Assembly (NCBI GenBank): GCA_024742875.1
Contig: JANSXP010000001.1
Coordinates: 186,001-250,000 of the forward strand
Reading direction: 5' to 3'
Origin: Planctomycetaceae bacterium
GTDB taxonomy: Bacteria; Planctomycetota; Planctomycetia; Planctomycetales; Planctomycetaceae
DNA: 64,000 bases
The notes beneath the pieces are model-generated. The model made no database searches, was not told the origin of the DNA, and saw only the letters and a program-made list of their open reading frames with translations. Numbering within the stretch: position 1 is the first letter of the stretch; every line of letters begins with the position of its first letter. Below are positions 45,501-54,600 of this stretch, piece after piece. The translations under genes and the position numbers were made by a program.

Positions 45501-46447
45501 AGATTTTGTCGGTCACATTTCAGCCGGACAGCGTGAAGTCTCGGGCGACCGCCCAGCCGGACTGGCGAAAGACGTCTTATGCCTACATCCTGCTCAAAGC
45601 GCGGGGGCCGGAGATCGACCGCATCGCGCCTTTGAAACTGGATCTGGATTTCATGGACACGTCCGGATACGCCGTGCTGCCTGTGGAGTCTCAGGCGCTG
45701 CTGGTGGACTGCACGACCACGGATGTCCGTCCGTTCGATCAGCTGTCGCTCACGCAAACACTGGACGAACGTCAGGCTAAAGACGACAAGCTGGTGCTGG
45801 AAGTCAAGGCCGTGGCGCAGGGCCTGATTCCTTCCCTGGATGATCTGATGGAGATGAAGTTCGCCGATTTCGAAGTTGACACTGTGGAAGACAACGGAAT
45901 TTCGGTCTCACGCTTCGATCCGGAGAGCAATCAGCCGGTGGTGGTCTCCGATCGCCTGTGGACGGTGACACTCAAAGACAAACAGGCGTCCGCAGAGGGT
46001 GACCGGCAGTTTATGTTTGCCAGCGCCAAAGTGCCGCTGAAAGAAGAACTGTGGCAGCGGTATGATGATGCGGATCTGGTTGCTGTGGAGCAGTCGGTGA
46101 CGCTGCAGGAACAGTATGATCAGCCTGATCGCACGGCTCAGTTTGTCGCCATCGGCCTGGCCATTCTGGCGATCGCAGGAGGATTTTTGTTCTGGTTCCT
46201 TCGCCGCAGGGATGAGTCAGAAGGGGAAGTCTCGGAGCGTTTTGTTGTGCCCGCCGATGCCACGCCGTTTAACGTGCTCTCGCTGCTGAAGAACATCGAA
46301 GCCAACAACGGGCTCTCGGTGGACAGGCAGCAGGAGCTGGCCACCTCCATCAATCGACTGGAGCGACATTTCTTTGCCGACGAAAAAGACGTGGAGATCC
46401 CCGATCTGCAGGAGCTGGCTCAGACCTGGGTGAAGAAGGCTCGCTGA
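42521..46447 (+). CDS. Large membrane-anchored protein of unknown function (1308 aa)
   Basis: I do not recognise a family. Visible features in order: signal peptide (residues 1-29, ending AHAQ); an Ala/Pro/Glu low-complexity linker (about 95-165); a long charged coiled coil (TDAEKKAKEEAEKTKAAAEK..., about 165-205); a large, mostly helical region (205-900) with TPR-like character; a mixed region; one transmembrane helix near 1210-1230 (AIGLAILAIAGGFLFWFL) followed by RRRDE; and a short cytoplasmic C-terminal domain ending in helices. Topology is therefore a large periplasmic part, one membrane pass and a small cytosolic tail. A strong terminator follows. The neighbours are the small helical exported protein before it and a PilT-type ATPase after it. 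Confidence 0.85.
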   Translation: MKRNGLSTGLSVLRALTVLGAISLPTAHAQNATRATTIQATQLRKALQQAGSLPIQVPPGAVIRSGTVLTPDGAAVTLAAAGAADPAADPQRATQRKAVLSKLTFDRRPSAILKAWSAPPRKEADPATDPAADKERPKDGAPEGAAAEGAAEETTPEEKPLTDAEKKAKEEAEKTKAAAEKLAKEMEQLKADVETLKRNVTLANWPDVGTFIGSLEEDESKALYLKLLQSLLAGPPGQPKARSGQIIGERNVIRASDVIALAELCPVEKLEDTHISSLARLASLCQAEGQAEYIFLKTLEEHVAEKGEKKLDQRSAARILFMAGRIDQANSFLPDIAAADADEDLEALSILTDVFFRKYQLESDKSYLEQSWQAAQLLLAAEKADEAQQRKAMQRCVQLVPLIKEELGQQWLTDSFTSEPQQGMEIIAGIGGASAESMKLQLNRPSERVATLKLQQTAVNALLDEAPDKAKSWGSMLHLLAANWLREATYSRKYDSTTSRGPTMTRDMYGNYFYSGTSRSSSPPQGMPRPISSGEVLDVKPGEKWLTYLEPGYRSQFSIETARLHLRVKEEAEAFPYIETLAKTHPEEATELVKEFLDVWAANHNPNSERQRTSIYMFSFGYNQRAQGIPLTRSRQVRNLEELAGWVKRIRQLPLEDIDDRWISAAFRNVHSSAEVYQLSDMERVFGNTEQMEPKTLAALLQTMRMNLATIWRQPKVQQQAKTNRKQPEIEAEVVRGYKAANQLLTQAIEAHPDNWQLQLVKASMMHDENDYQAELKKSSGFAGVRKSALEGFQKAFQLYVAGVSDLKETEYSIEPLQTWFYASLGAVDLAQVNQDKQPVLAQIPLIKAAFEQLPSESREKHLAMFANDLFTRMSRVNPGVKFRYVREGLEIVGDHEQAAEARKVFTYYNDLVTEIKLEAELDGGPAVGSEQPFGLYVSLKHTKAIERESGGFAKYLQNQNSGSGYYYNYGRPTENYRDKFEQTVRDALDEHFEILSVTFQPDSVKSRATAQPDWRKTSYAYILLKARGPEIDRIAPLKLDLDFMDTSGYAVLPVESQALLVDCTTTDVRPFDQLSLTQTLDERQAKDDKLVLEVKAVAQGLIPSLDDLMEMKFADFEVDTVEDNGISVSRFDPESNQPVVVSDRLWTVTLKDKQASAEGDRQFMFASAKVPLKEELWQRYDDADLVAVEQSVTLQEQYDQPDRTAQFVAIGLAILAIAGGFLFWFLRRRDESEGEVSERFVVPADATPFNVLSLLKNIEANNGLSVDRQQELATSINRLERHFFADEKDVEIPDLQELAQTWVKKAR

Positions 46448-46514
46448 CCGGAAGAGCAGAGACCCGGCGCGCCTTCACTCGGAGGTGCCACGGCGACAGG
46501 GTTGACGTTTCTCA

Positions 46515-46548
46515 GGCGAACGCCACGATGGTGTTCGCCCGTTTTTTT
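46515..46548 (+). terminator. Rho-independent terminator after the 1308-aa gene
   Basis: GGCGAACGCC (46515-46524), a 5-nt loop and GGTGTTCGCC (46530-46539) form a 10-bp stem with one G-T pair, followed by CG and seven T. It separates the large membrane protein gene from the PilT-type ATPase gene. Confidence 0.85.
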
Positions 46549-46568
46549 GTGCTGTGTGAAAGCTGCCC

Positions 46569-47648
46569 ATGGCGGACGACAATGAACTGCGCGATCTGTT
46601 GCTGCGTGCCGTGGATCTGGGAGCGTCTGATCTGCATTTTGTGACGGGGCATCCACCCATTGTGCGTGTCCACGGAGAAATGCGGACACTGGGGGATGGG
46701 CCACTGTCAGCGGACCACGCTCATCGCCAGATGCTGGAACTGTGTGACGCCCTGACGGCAGAAAAATTTGCCTCTGGCAACAATGTGGATTTTGCGCTCA
46801 AGCTGCCCATTGCTGACGGAAAACAAACGCAGCGGTTTCGCGCCAATTACTTCACGGCCGACGGGGAACCGGGCGCCTGTTTTCGTGTGATTCCCGCCGA
46901 GATTCCGGAGCTGGACTGGGCCGGGTTTCCGTTTGAGCTGGCCGAGCGTCTGGTGGGTTTTCGCAATGGTCTGGTGCTGGTGGCGGGCGTCACGGGAGCC
47001 GGCAAGACCACGTCACTGGCGATGCTGGTGAACCTGCTCAATCAAAGTGGGGGTCGTCGCATCATCACGATTGAGGAACCCATTGAATATGTGCACGCAC
47101 GCTATCGCAACTCGGTGGTGACGCAGCGAGAGGTGGGCCGTGACGTGGGCTCTTTTTCTGATGGGCTTAAGTACGGTCTGCGGCAGGATCCGGATGTGCT
47201 GCTGGTGGGTGAGATTCGTGACCCGGAAACCGCGAAGCTGGCGCTGAGCGCGGCCGAAACGGGGCACCTGGTGCTGTCCACGCTGCATACGCGGGATGCC
47301 AAAGGGGCCATCACACGAATGTCCGACTTTTTCCCGGAAGGCATGCAGACCGAAGTCCGTTCTCAACTGTCGATGAGTCTGCGGGCGGTTCTCAGCCAGC
47401 ATCTGGTGCCTGGACTGGAAAAAGGGGGCAAGCGGGAGCTGGCGATGGAAGTGATGATCAACAATTCGCCAATTGCCAGCGGCATTCGTCAGGGGCGATT
47501 TGAGACGATTGATAACAACATTCAAACGGGGGCGGCGGACGGCATGCAGACCTTCGATGATGCCATTTTGGCGCTGCTCAAGCAGAAACGGATCAGTCGT
47601 GACACGGCCGCGAGATTTTTGAAGAATCCCGATTTGCTCGGATGGTAA
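46569..47648 (+). CDS. pilT: PilT/PilU-type type IV pilus retraction ATPase
   Basis: Hexameric secretion ATPase that drives pilus retraction and twitching motility, cytosolic at the inner membrane. 359 residues, standard for PilT. The N-terminal PAS-like domain has GASDLHFVTGHPPIVRVHGEM. Walker A is GVTGAGKTTS at 140-149, followed by the Asp box (IITIEEPIEYVH), Walker B (DPDVLLVGEIRDPETAKLAL) and the His box (TGHLVLSTLHTRDA). The C-terminus lacks the extended AIRNLIRE-type motif of some PilT, so PilU is an alternative. The ATG at 46569 has no strong ribosome site. No other pil gene lies beside it except the DUF1559 pseudopilin 15 kb upstream. Confidence 0.93.
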   Translation: MADDNELRDLLLRAVDLGASDLHFVTGHPPIVRVHGEMRTLGDGPLSADHAHRQMLELCDALTAEKFASGNNVDFALKLPIADGKQTQRFRANYFTADGEPGACFRVIPAEIPELDWAGFPFELAERLVGFRNGLVLVAGVTGAGKTTSLAMLVNLLNQSGGRRIITIEEPIEYVHARYRNSVVTQREVGRDVGSFSDGLKYGLRQDPDVLLVGEIRDPETAKLALSAAETGHLVLSTLHTRDAKGAITRMSDFFPEGMQTEVRSQLSMSLRAVLSQHLVPGLEKGGKRELAMEVMINNSPIASGIRQGRFETIDNNIQTGAADGMQTFDDAILALLKQKRISRDTAARFLKNPDLLGW

Positions 47649-47699
47649 GCTCAGGCCCTGGCGTCCGGTGGCTGCATCCCATCGCCTGGGAATGGCGGG

Positions 47700-48599
47700 C
47701 TACTTCGCGGGCTCTTCAGGAAACTGAAAACGGGGAGACGCCGTCGGGTCAAAGCCCGACAGGTGACCCGTCAGCCGGGTGGCCGGCCGGGTGTAAACCA
47801 GTTGGGTGTCGCCGAAAATTTCTTCGCACAACGCGGCCAGGGCCGGGTCGTAGGCGATCAGTTCCCGACGCGTGTTGACATGATTATGAGAGCCGTCCGC
47901 AGGCCGGTTGTTGTCAAACCAGCTTTGTACGCCTTCGGCCCAGTACTCGTTTTTATTGCTGGCTGCGTATTTGTCTTTCCAGAGACCGGCCTGGATGGCG
48001 TCGTCGTAGGCCTGTCGCAGACGATCGTCAAATGTGGGATCCACCTTGACGATGCCCCGCAGGTGGATGCTGTGCGCAAACTCGTGGATCAGGATGTTTT
48101 CTGTGGGATACGGATCGCCCGGATAGCCCAGCAGATTTTCTTCACCACAGGAGCAGATCGGATCGGTGGCCGATCCGCCCAGTCCGCGTGCGCGGCGGTC
48201 CCAGTAGGCTTTGGGACGCAGATGGGCGTGCTCCGGCACGTCGGTTGTCATTTGCCGGTAGTCCATGACCACCATGCGCGAACCGCCGTCAACCATAGCC
48301 CGTTTGATGTCGGGCCGCTTCGCCAGCATCATGTTGACCAGCCACGCGGCCTCTTTCATGGCGAAATCATCAACATCCCGGGACCCCACAATTGGGTACC
48401 CGCTGGCGGAAATGTACTTTGTGTACAGCGGATGCAGATTCATGCTGGCCGGAGGCGCGGTCACCTGTAACGGGGTCCGTTCGTCCGTCGGTACCGTCTG
48501 TTCGTCGGCCTGCAGGAGTGTTGCTGCGATTGTGACTGTCAGCAGAAGCACGCGAATAACCAAAGCTCGCAGGCGAATAACGGGTCGCGGTGGATGCAT
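47700..48599 (-). CDS. Exported zinc metallopeptidase (gluzincin type)
   Basis: A 299-residue exported protein. The N-terminal VIRVLLLTVTIAATLLQADE is a signal peptide. The zinc site is ILIHEFAHSIHL (H172, E173, H176), and a second conserved acidic block NKNEYWAEGVQSWFD about 40 residues later provides the third ligand glutamate, the gluzincin pattern. CSCGEENLLG just before the active site is a distinctive Cys pair. The arrangement resembles anthrax-lethal-factor-like and other uncharacterised planctomycete peptidases; the substrate is unknown. The gene starts 25 nt from the divergent TVP38-like gene, so the two promoters overlap. Confidence 0.85.
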   Translation of the reverse strand: MHPPRPVIRLRALVIRVLLLTVTIAATLLQADEQTVPTDERTPLQVTAPPASMNLHPLYTKYISASGYPIVGSRDVDDFAMKEAAWLVNMMLAKRPDIKRAMVDGGSRMVVMDYRQMTTDVPEHAHLRPKAYWDRRARGLGGSATDPICSCGEENLLGYPGDPYPTENILIHEFAHSIHLRGIVKVDPTFDDRLRQAYDDAIQAGLWKDKYAASNKNEYWAEGVQSWFDNNRPADGSHNHVNTRRELIAYDPALAALCEEIFGDTQLVYTRPATRLTGHLSGFDPTASPRFQFPEEPAK

Positions 48600-48624
48600 C
48601 AGAACTCAACCTGGGATCGTTATT

Positions 48625-49353
48625 GTGGGATGGAAAAAGTGGGTGCCCTGGCTGGGCATCAGTGTTTGCCTGATTCTGGCCGGATATTCGTGGGCGTCAG
48701 GAGGGCTGCTGCGGGAACTGTTTTCAGGTGACGGCCAGACACAGATCACGCGTGTGCGGGAGTATATCCTCAGTTTCGGTTCGTTTGCGCCCGTTGTCTA
48801 TACCCTGGTGGTCGTCGTGGAAGTGGTCGTCGCGCCATTGCCTGGTCTGGTTTTGTATGCCCCCGGCGGCATCATTTTTGGCACCTGGCTGGGAGGCGGA
48901 CTGTCGCTGTTGGGAAATCTGATTGGTGCAGGCATCGCGTGCGGCGTCACGCGCTCCATCGGAGACAGCTGGCTGAGCCGCTTTTTTGAGGCTGAACAGC
49001 TGGAGACGATGCAGCAGAAACTTCAGGCAAAAGGACCCTGGCTCATCTTTCTGCTGCGACTGAACCCGTTGACGTCTTCAGACGTGATTTCCTATGCGGC
49101 CGGATTCACGCGGATTCCTCTTTCAAAGTTCCTGGTGGCCACAGGCTGCGGGATGGCGCCTTTGTGTTTTCTGCAGGCCTGGCTGGCGGGCAGTCTGCTG
49201 CAGCACTATCCGGATCTGTTTTATCCGCTGGTGGTTGTGATGGTGATCTATACGGTGGGTGTCGTCGTGGCTTTGTACCGGATGCTGGCCAAAGCCAAAA
49301 ACAAAACGGACCGCTGTGTGGCGTCAGCTGCTGATGAATCGCATTCGGGCTGA
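48625..49353 (+). CDS. TVP38/TMEM64 family (DedA-like) membrane protein
   Basis: An inner-membrane protein of about 242 residues with six hydrophobic segments. The VTT/SNARE-associated domain is seen in FAPVVYTLVVVVEVVVAPLP, the glycine-rich APGGIIFGTWLGGGLSLLGN and FLLRLNPLTSSDVISYAAG with the conserved Arg, Pro and Asp. Family members are thought to act as lipid scramblases or transporters. The start is uncertain: GTG at 48625 has GGGA about 9 nt before it, and GTG at 48643 is also possible. Sequence further upstream in this frame overlaps the divergent metallopeptidase gene and is not protein-like. After the stop, 194 nt to 49547 show nothing I can name. Confidence 0.88.
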   Translation: MGWKKWVPWLGISVCLILAGYSWASGGLLRELFSGDGQTQITRVREYILSFGSFAPVVYTLVVVVEVVVAPLPGLVLYAPGGIIFGTWLGGGLSLLGNLIGAGIACGVTRSIGDSWLSRFFEAEQLETMQQKLQAKGPWLIFLLRLNPLTSSDVISYAAGFTRIPLSKFLVATGCGMAPLCFLQAWLAGSLLQHYPDLFYPLVVVMVIYTVGVVVALYRMLAKAKNKTDRCVASAADESHSG

Positions 49354-49547
49354 GGTATGCGACTGTAGCGGCGTCAGAACGTGGCCAAAATGCGTCTGAA
49401 TGGCAGGTGAGCCAGGTCAGCGGACTGCATGGCGGGCCCAAACGGGTCTGGTGACTTTGGTACACCAGACGGCCGTTCATCAGCGTGCCAAACATGGCGG
49501 CCGACTATTCAGCCACCATCCCCCCAGTGGCATTCTGGCGGGCTCAC

Positions 49548-50630
49548 CTATTCCTGCAGCATCTTCAGCATCGCCTTCCCAAACGCCTGCCCTTTCAGGT
49601 AGTACGTCTTACCCGATCCCAGATAGTGATAAGGGCGATCGTTGCCGACTTTGGCCCACTCGGCTTTTTGTTCGGGCGTACCTTTCCAGTACTGCTTTTC
49701 AAACAGCTCCTGCGCGGCCGTGTCGTAGTACTCGGCCGTCGGTACGAACAGTACGTTGCCGGCAAACTCCGGCAGATCGGCGGCCGCTGCCTGGGCCACC
49801 TGAAACGAGCCGCGTTTGGGGATGCCGCCCGTGCTCAGTTCCCCAATGACAAAAGGCGCGTTGGGGGCATCCAGATCTTTGCGAAGGTCCTTGATGAACA
49901 TCTGCAGCCACCGCTTGTAGTCTTCGTAGTCGTTCTCTCGCAGGTCGCGATTGATGATGTCGTTAAAACCCTGATGCCAGACGATGCCCGCGATTTCATA
50001 GTCACGATTTTTCAGCTGCGGAAACAACTCACCGCGACTGGCGAGCGACTTTTTGGTTTCTTCAACCAGCAGCCGATAATAGTGGCCGTAAACGGCTTTC
50101 ACGTCATCCATCGTGGTGGCCGGTTTCTTCTTCTGCGCTCGCTCGAGTCGGGCCTGCAGCTGAGCGTCATCGGGCAGGCCGGCTGTGGGCGGATGAAAGT
50201 CGACCGCAAGGCTCTTGCCGCCCCACGCGACTTTGATGATCAGGATGTCATCGTCCAGTGCTTCGCCCACCGTGTGCCCGAAGCCGAATTCGGGGCCAAT
50301 TGAGTCTTCGCCTTTGGTGCCATAGCCGACGGTCAGCGGACCGTGTTTCTCGCCTCGGGACTTGGTGGGGTAAGTGATCCAGACGTCACTGCGTTCGACC
50401 CATTGATCATCCTGCTTCAGCACGCCATAGGTGCTGCTGATCAGTGGGTCGTCTTTGTAGGTATCAAGGTGCAGCGCTCGTCCCTTGCCTTCCATATTGG
50501 ACTGACCGGTCAGCACAAAGACCTTCACCGGGTCTTTGGCGGACACAATGGCTGGGGCGAGAACGAGGAAAGCGGCCATCAGGCGAACAAATGATGAGCC
50601 GGGCAGGGGGCGGGAGCAGTGGAACAGCAC
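49548..50630 (-). CDS. Sialate O-acetylesterase (SASA) domain exported carbohydrate esterase
   Basis: SGNH-type esterase of the SASA family (PF03629) that removes acetyl groups from glycans; 360 residues. The signal peptide spans residues 1-30 (FVRLMAAFLVLAPAIVSA). VFVLTGQSNMEGKG carries the nucleophile serine (GQSNM), IIKVAWGGKSL the oxyanion glycine, and IVWHQGFND the conserved WHQG block. The catalytic Asp/His pair is probably in the C-terminal YHYLGSGKTYYLKG. GTG at 50630 is the start, with GGAG 8 nt upstream; the frame is open to 50702. Together with the sulfatase it fits a lifestyle of degrading decorated polysaccharides, but it is not in an operon. Confidence 0.9.
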   Translation of the reverse strand: MLFHCSRPLPGSSFVRLMAAFLVLAPAIVSAKDPVKVFVLTGQSNMEGKGRALHLDTYKDDPLISSTYGVLKQDDQWVERSDVWITYPTKSRGEKHGPLTVGYGTKGEDSIGPEFGFGHTVGEALDDDILIIKVAWGGKSLAVDFHPPTAGLPDDAQLQARLERAQKKKPATTMDDVKAVYGHYYRLLVEETKKSLASRGELFPQLKNRDYEIAGIVWHQGFNDIINRDLRENDYEDYKRWLQMFIKDLRKDLDAPNAPFVIGELSTGGIPKRGSFQVAQAAAADLPEFAGNVLFVPTAEYYDTAAQELFEKQYWKGTPEQKAEWAKVGNDRPYHYLGSGKTYYLKGQAFGKAMLKMLQE

Positions 50631-50951
50631 GCGAGTCTCCAGTATGTGGTGGGCCGGAACGGGTGAGTGGGGCGTGTGGGGCGACCGTCCATGATGGGGC
50701 AATCAAGCGCTGTGTCAATTCTCACCAGAGGAGCGAATCTGCGGTTTGGCTTTCTGCTGATTCCTGCTTGCTGGCGCGGCGTGGCCCGTCATTTCTCTGC
50801 AAAATGGGGAAATCACGCGTGCCGCGGCGTTGCAGCAGCCGAAGCAGCAGCGGGCGCTCGGCCAGTCGTGTAACGCGGCCGCGTATGTGCTGGGGACAGG
50901 GAGCAATACCGCCCGCCAGGATGGCCGAAACGATTTTGTGCAGACAATCTT
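50631..50951. other. Divergent intergenic region esterase / ECF sigma factor
   Basis: No gene is supported in this 321-nt gap. It should contain the promoter of the sigma factor gene, possibly autoregulated, but I cannot identify an ECF-type -35/-10 pair. Confidence 0.4.
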
Positions 50952-51560
50952 ATGCAGACGACTGAACAGGCGGATCTGACGGAACGACTGCTGGCAGATG
51001 ACGAAGCCGTGCTCGAGGATGTGCTGCGCGCCTTCGGGCCGATGCTGCTGTGTGTGATGGGCCGCCGTTATCATGGTGTCCTGCCACAGACAGACATCGA
51101 AGATGCGCTATCCATCGGGCTGTATCGGCTCTGGAAGAATCGGGAGCGCTTCGACCGCAGTCGGTCTTCACTGAAGGTGTGGTTTTTTCGAATTGTCGAA
51201 AACGCCATACGAGACGTGCTGCGTCATGGCTGGCACAAGGCAAGGCTGCTGGAAGTGAGGGCCGATGAGTGGCTGCATGAGCCGGGCCGCGCCGGGCCGG
51301 CCGAGGCAGCTGAACACACAACAGATCAGCAGGCCGCACCGACCAACCTGCAGCTGGATCTGCGAGAAATCATTGGAGGCCTGCCCGAGATTCAGCGGCG
51401 AATTATCGTGGCCGATTCAGCGGCACGCGACGGGACCGCCAGCAGTCAGGCGCTGTCTGCGGAATTCAACATTCCTGCCTCCACGATTCGCGTTTATCGC
51501 AAACGCGCGATGGATCGGATCCGCCGCGAACTGACCGAACGTGGACATGACGTCCCCTGA
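50952..51560 (+). CDS. ECF-type RNA polymerase sigma factor
   Basis: A 202-residue sigma-70 family factor. Region 2 lies at about residues 22-95 (DIEDALSIGLYRLWKNRERFD, then LKVWFFRIVENAIRDVLRHGW). Region 4 lies at about 137-195 (LREIIGGLPEIQRRIIVAD, and the helix-turn-helix LSAEFNIPASTIRVYRKRAMDRIRREL). The linker is longer and more acidic than in most ECF factors. The downstream gene, 68 nt away, encodes a membrane protein with a FecR domain, the usual architecture of an ECF factor controlled by its neighbouring anti-sigma/FecR regulator. The target genes are unknown. Confidence 0.92.
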   Translation: MQTTEQADLTERLLADDEAVLEDVLRAFGPMLLCVMGRRYHGVLPQTDIEDALSIGLYRLWKNRERFDRSRSSLKVWFFRIVENAIRDVLRHGWHKARLLEVRADEWLHEPGRAGPAEAAEHTTDQQAAPTNLQLDLREIIGGLPEIQRRIIVADSAARDGTASSQALSAEFNIPASTIRVYRKRAMDRIRRELTERGHDVP

Positions 51561-51628
51561 AACCGGGATGCCCCCGAATGCCAGCTGGCCGCCAGTGCGG
51601 CGGCCCCCTTTGCCGAGCGAGGTTCGTT

Positions 51629-54600
51629 ATGAACACGTCCACCGACGATTTTGAAAACTCAGATCTGCGCCGACAGATCACCGAAGCGCTGCTGCCCGAC
51701 TCACTGTCGGATGGGCAGATCGACCGTCTGCAGACAGAGCAGTTCGCTCCACTGGATGAGCGACAGACGGCACGCGTACTGGCTCACACTCAATCGCTGT
51801 TGCAGCAGAATCCGCACGACTTGCGGGCTGTCGCACGGCGAATCAACTCTCGGAAAGTGGAGGTCACGATGCAAAGGATGGAACGGCCCTCTCAACACAG
51901 ACGCAATCCCAGAGGAGCTGTGGCCGCCCTGGCGGTATCGATGCTCGCTCTGCTGGGAGCCGTGTTCTGGTCTTCCCAGGAATCCTATCGTCAGGAAGCC
52001 CTGCATGCGGCCGCCGCTCGGGCGCGGGCCCTGGCGCTCGACGAAATTCGGGCCGCGTGGATGACGCCCGAAGGACCCAATTCCGGTGTTGCGGCGAATG
52101 CCGCCGCCGTGGTGCGGGTGGCTGTGGGGCAGCAGATTGAAACGGCCGCTCGTGAGCGGCGCCGCGTCACGCTGCCTGATGGCAGTGTGCTCTATGTGAA
52201 CGAACGGACACGCGTCACGGTGGCGACACCGCGGCGACTGGAGGTGGAGCAGGGCGAAGTGTTTGTGGAAGTCGTGCCGCAGTTTGATGAGCAGCAGCAG
52301 AAAGAACGCTTTCAGGTCAAAACTCCCACGCGGACCATCACCGCACTGGGCACCAAATTTGGAGTCGATACAGCCAGCGAAGCGAGCGTGATGGTCACTC
52401 AGGGCCGAGTGGAGGTTTCCGGCGTTGAGGGAGTGCTGGAATCCGGGCAGACGCTGCGGTCGGACGGCCATGGCGCTGCCACAGAGCCACACATCACAAC
52501 CGCCATGCGTTCTTCCGAGCGACTGTCCTGGACGCGGGAGTTGAGGAATGCGGCCGTGGGGGGCTGGGTGCCGGCCAGCGAGCACGCGGGCGGCTCCATC
52601 ATTACGGTCGATCCGGCCGGGCAGGAAATGAAGCTGAGCCTGCGAAAGTATCATGTGGATGTGCATATCGAAGACGGTTTCGCCCGCACGACGATCGATC
52701 AGACCTACTTCAACCACACAGAAAGCCGCCTGGAAGGCACGTTTCATTTTCCGCTGCCACCGGACGCGTCACTGTCCCGTCTGGCGATGTACGTGAACGG
52801 CAAACTGATGGAAGGCGGGATGGCCGAACGACAGCATGCTCGCAACACGTTTGAGCAGATTGTCCACAAGATGAAGGATCCGGCGCTGCTGGAATGGGTG
52901 GACGGCACGACATTCAAAATGCGTGTCTTCCCGCTGGAAGCACGACAGGAAAAGCGGATTGTGCTCAGTTACACGCAGCGACTGGACACCGCATATGGGC
53001 GTTCGACTTATCGGTTCCCGGCGGGACACAGCATGGACCGTGTGGGCCAGTGGTCGACAGCCGTGCGGGTGGCCGGTGGCAAACAGCAGCAGTGGACCAG
53101 CCCCACCCATTCGCTCGCGTCACGCTCTGAACAGGAGGATCTGATCCTGACGGCGGAACAGAAAAACGCGGCCATGGACAAAGACCTGGTACTGGAGCTG
53201 CGGGACGCCGACGATGCCGGAAAGGCGCGGACTCTCTGGACGTCGGCAAAGCACGAAGGGCAGACGTATCTGCTGTTGCGACATCGCCCCGAACTGCCGG
53301 CGAAAAGGAAGCGTTCGCCGAGGAACTGGATCGTTCTGTTTGAAACGGCGGCGGACCGCAATCCTGTGCTCGCCGGAACGCAGGTCGAGATCGTTCGCAC
53401 ACTGCTGAAAAACGCCGAACACGACGATACGTTCAGCATTCTGACAGCCAACACGGAAAGCGGGTGGCTGAATCCAGAACCGCAGCGCTGCACGGCGTCC
53501 AGCATTCGCGCAGCTGTCAGCCAGTTGCAGCAGACACATCTGATCGGAGCGCTGAATCTGGAACACGCGATTACTAAGCTGGCCGGTCGCGTGCAGACGG
53601 AAGCAAATGGCAGGGTCGTCGAGAATCTGATTGTGCACGTGGGATCGGCGATCCCTGTGCTGGGAGAGCAGGACCAGGGAGAGCTGCTCCGCCTGTTGCC
53701 GGATGATGCGGCCTACGTGGGTGTGGGTGTGGGGAAGAACTGGTCCCGGCCGTTCATGAAGGCGGCCGCCGGTCGTACGGGCGGTTATCTGACACAGATC
53801 AATCCGGACAACGAAGTGGCCTGGCGAGCGTTTGAGCTTTCGTCGCTGCTGAATTCTCCCCGCCTGCTGGATGTGGATGTAGCCAGCACTGCCGAGGGTG
53901 GTTCGCCGTGGCTGCCGTATGCGGAAACAATTGTTGAGGGTGAAGAGATCTGCGCGGTGACGCGACTGGCTGCCGGGCAGTCGCTGCCTGAGCGAGTGAC
54001 GGTAACCGGTCAGTTGAATGGCAGGGCCTGGAAGAAAACGCTGAGAGTGCAGAATGTGCAGCAGCAGGCCGACTACCTGCCACGCAGCTGGACGCGTCTG
54101 GAAATCGATCGTCTGCTGGCCGACAGTGGGGCAGAACATCGCAGCGAGATCATTCGGCTGAGCAAGTCGATGTACGTGATGAGTCCGTTCACGTCGCTGC
54201 TGGTGCTGGAGAACGAACAGATGTACACGCAGTACAACGTTGATCGTGGTCGGGACGATCACTGGGCGCTGTATGGCTGTCCGGCCGAGATCAGGGTGGT
54301 GCACGAACCGTTGATCGGACCGGCCACTGTGGCGGACGCCGTGGGGGCCCCATCCGGAGTGGACAGTCTGCGACAGCTGGGACGACTGTCACCGCCCGTC
54401 CATCCCACGACCCATACGATTTATCTTTCCGATGGGTATCGCCTGGATAACCTTTATGGACTGCCCGGAAACGCTGGCAGCATACCCATCGACGTCAACG
54501 GTAACGCAAATGTGTTCTACAGCTGGCCTGCTTACTATGACGCGTCCGGCTTTGATGTGTCGCAGCTGAAGACTCTGGATTTGCTCAGTCTGGATGCGAA

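Noticed and set aside
49354-49547. Possible gene remnant on the minus strand between the TVP38-like and esterase genes
   Set aside because: A short open frame exists, but it overlaps the TVP38-like gene and shows no conserved motif.
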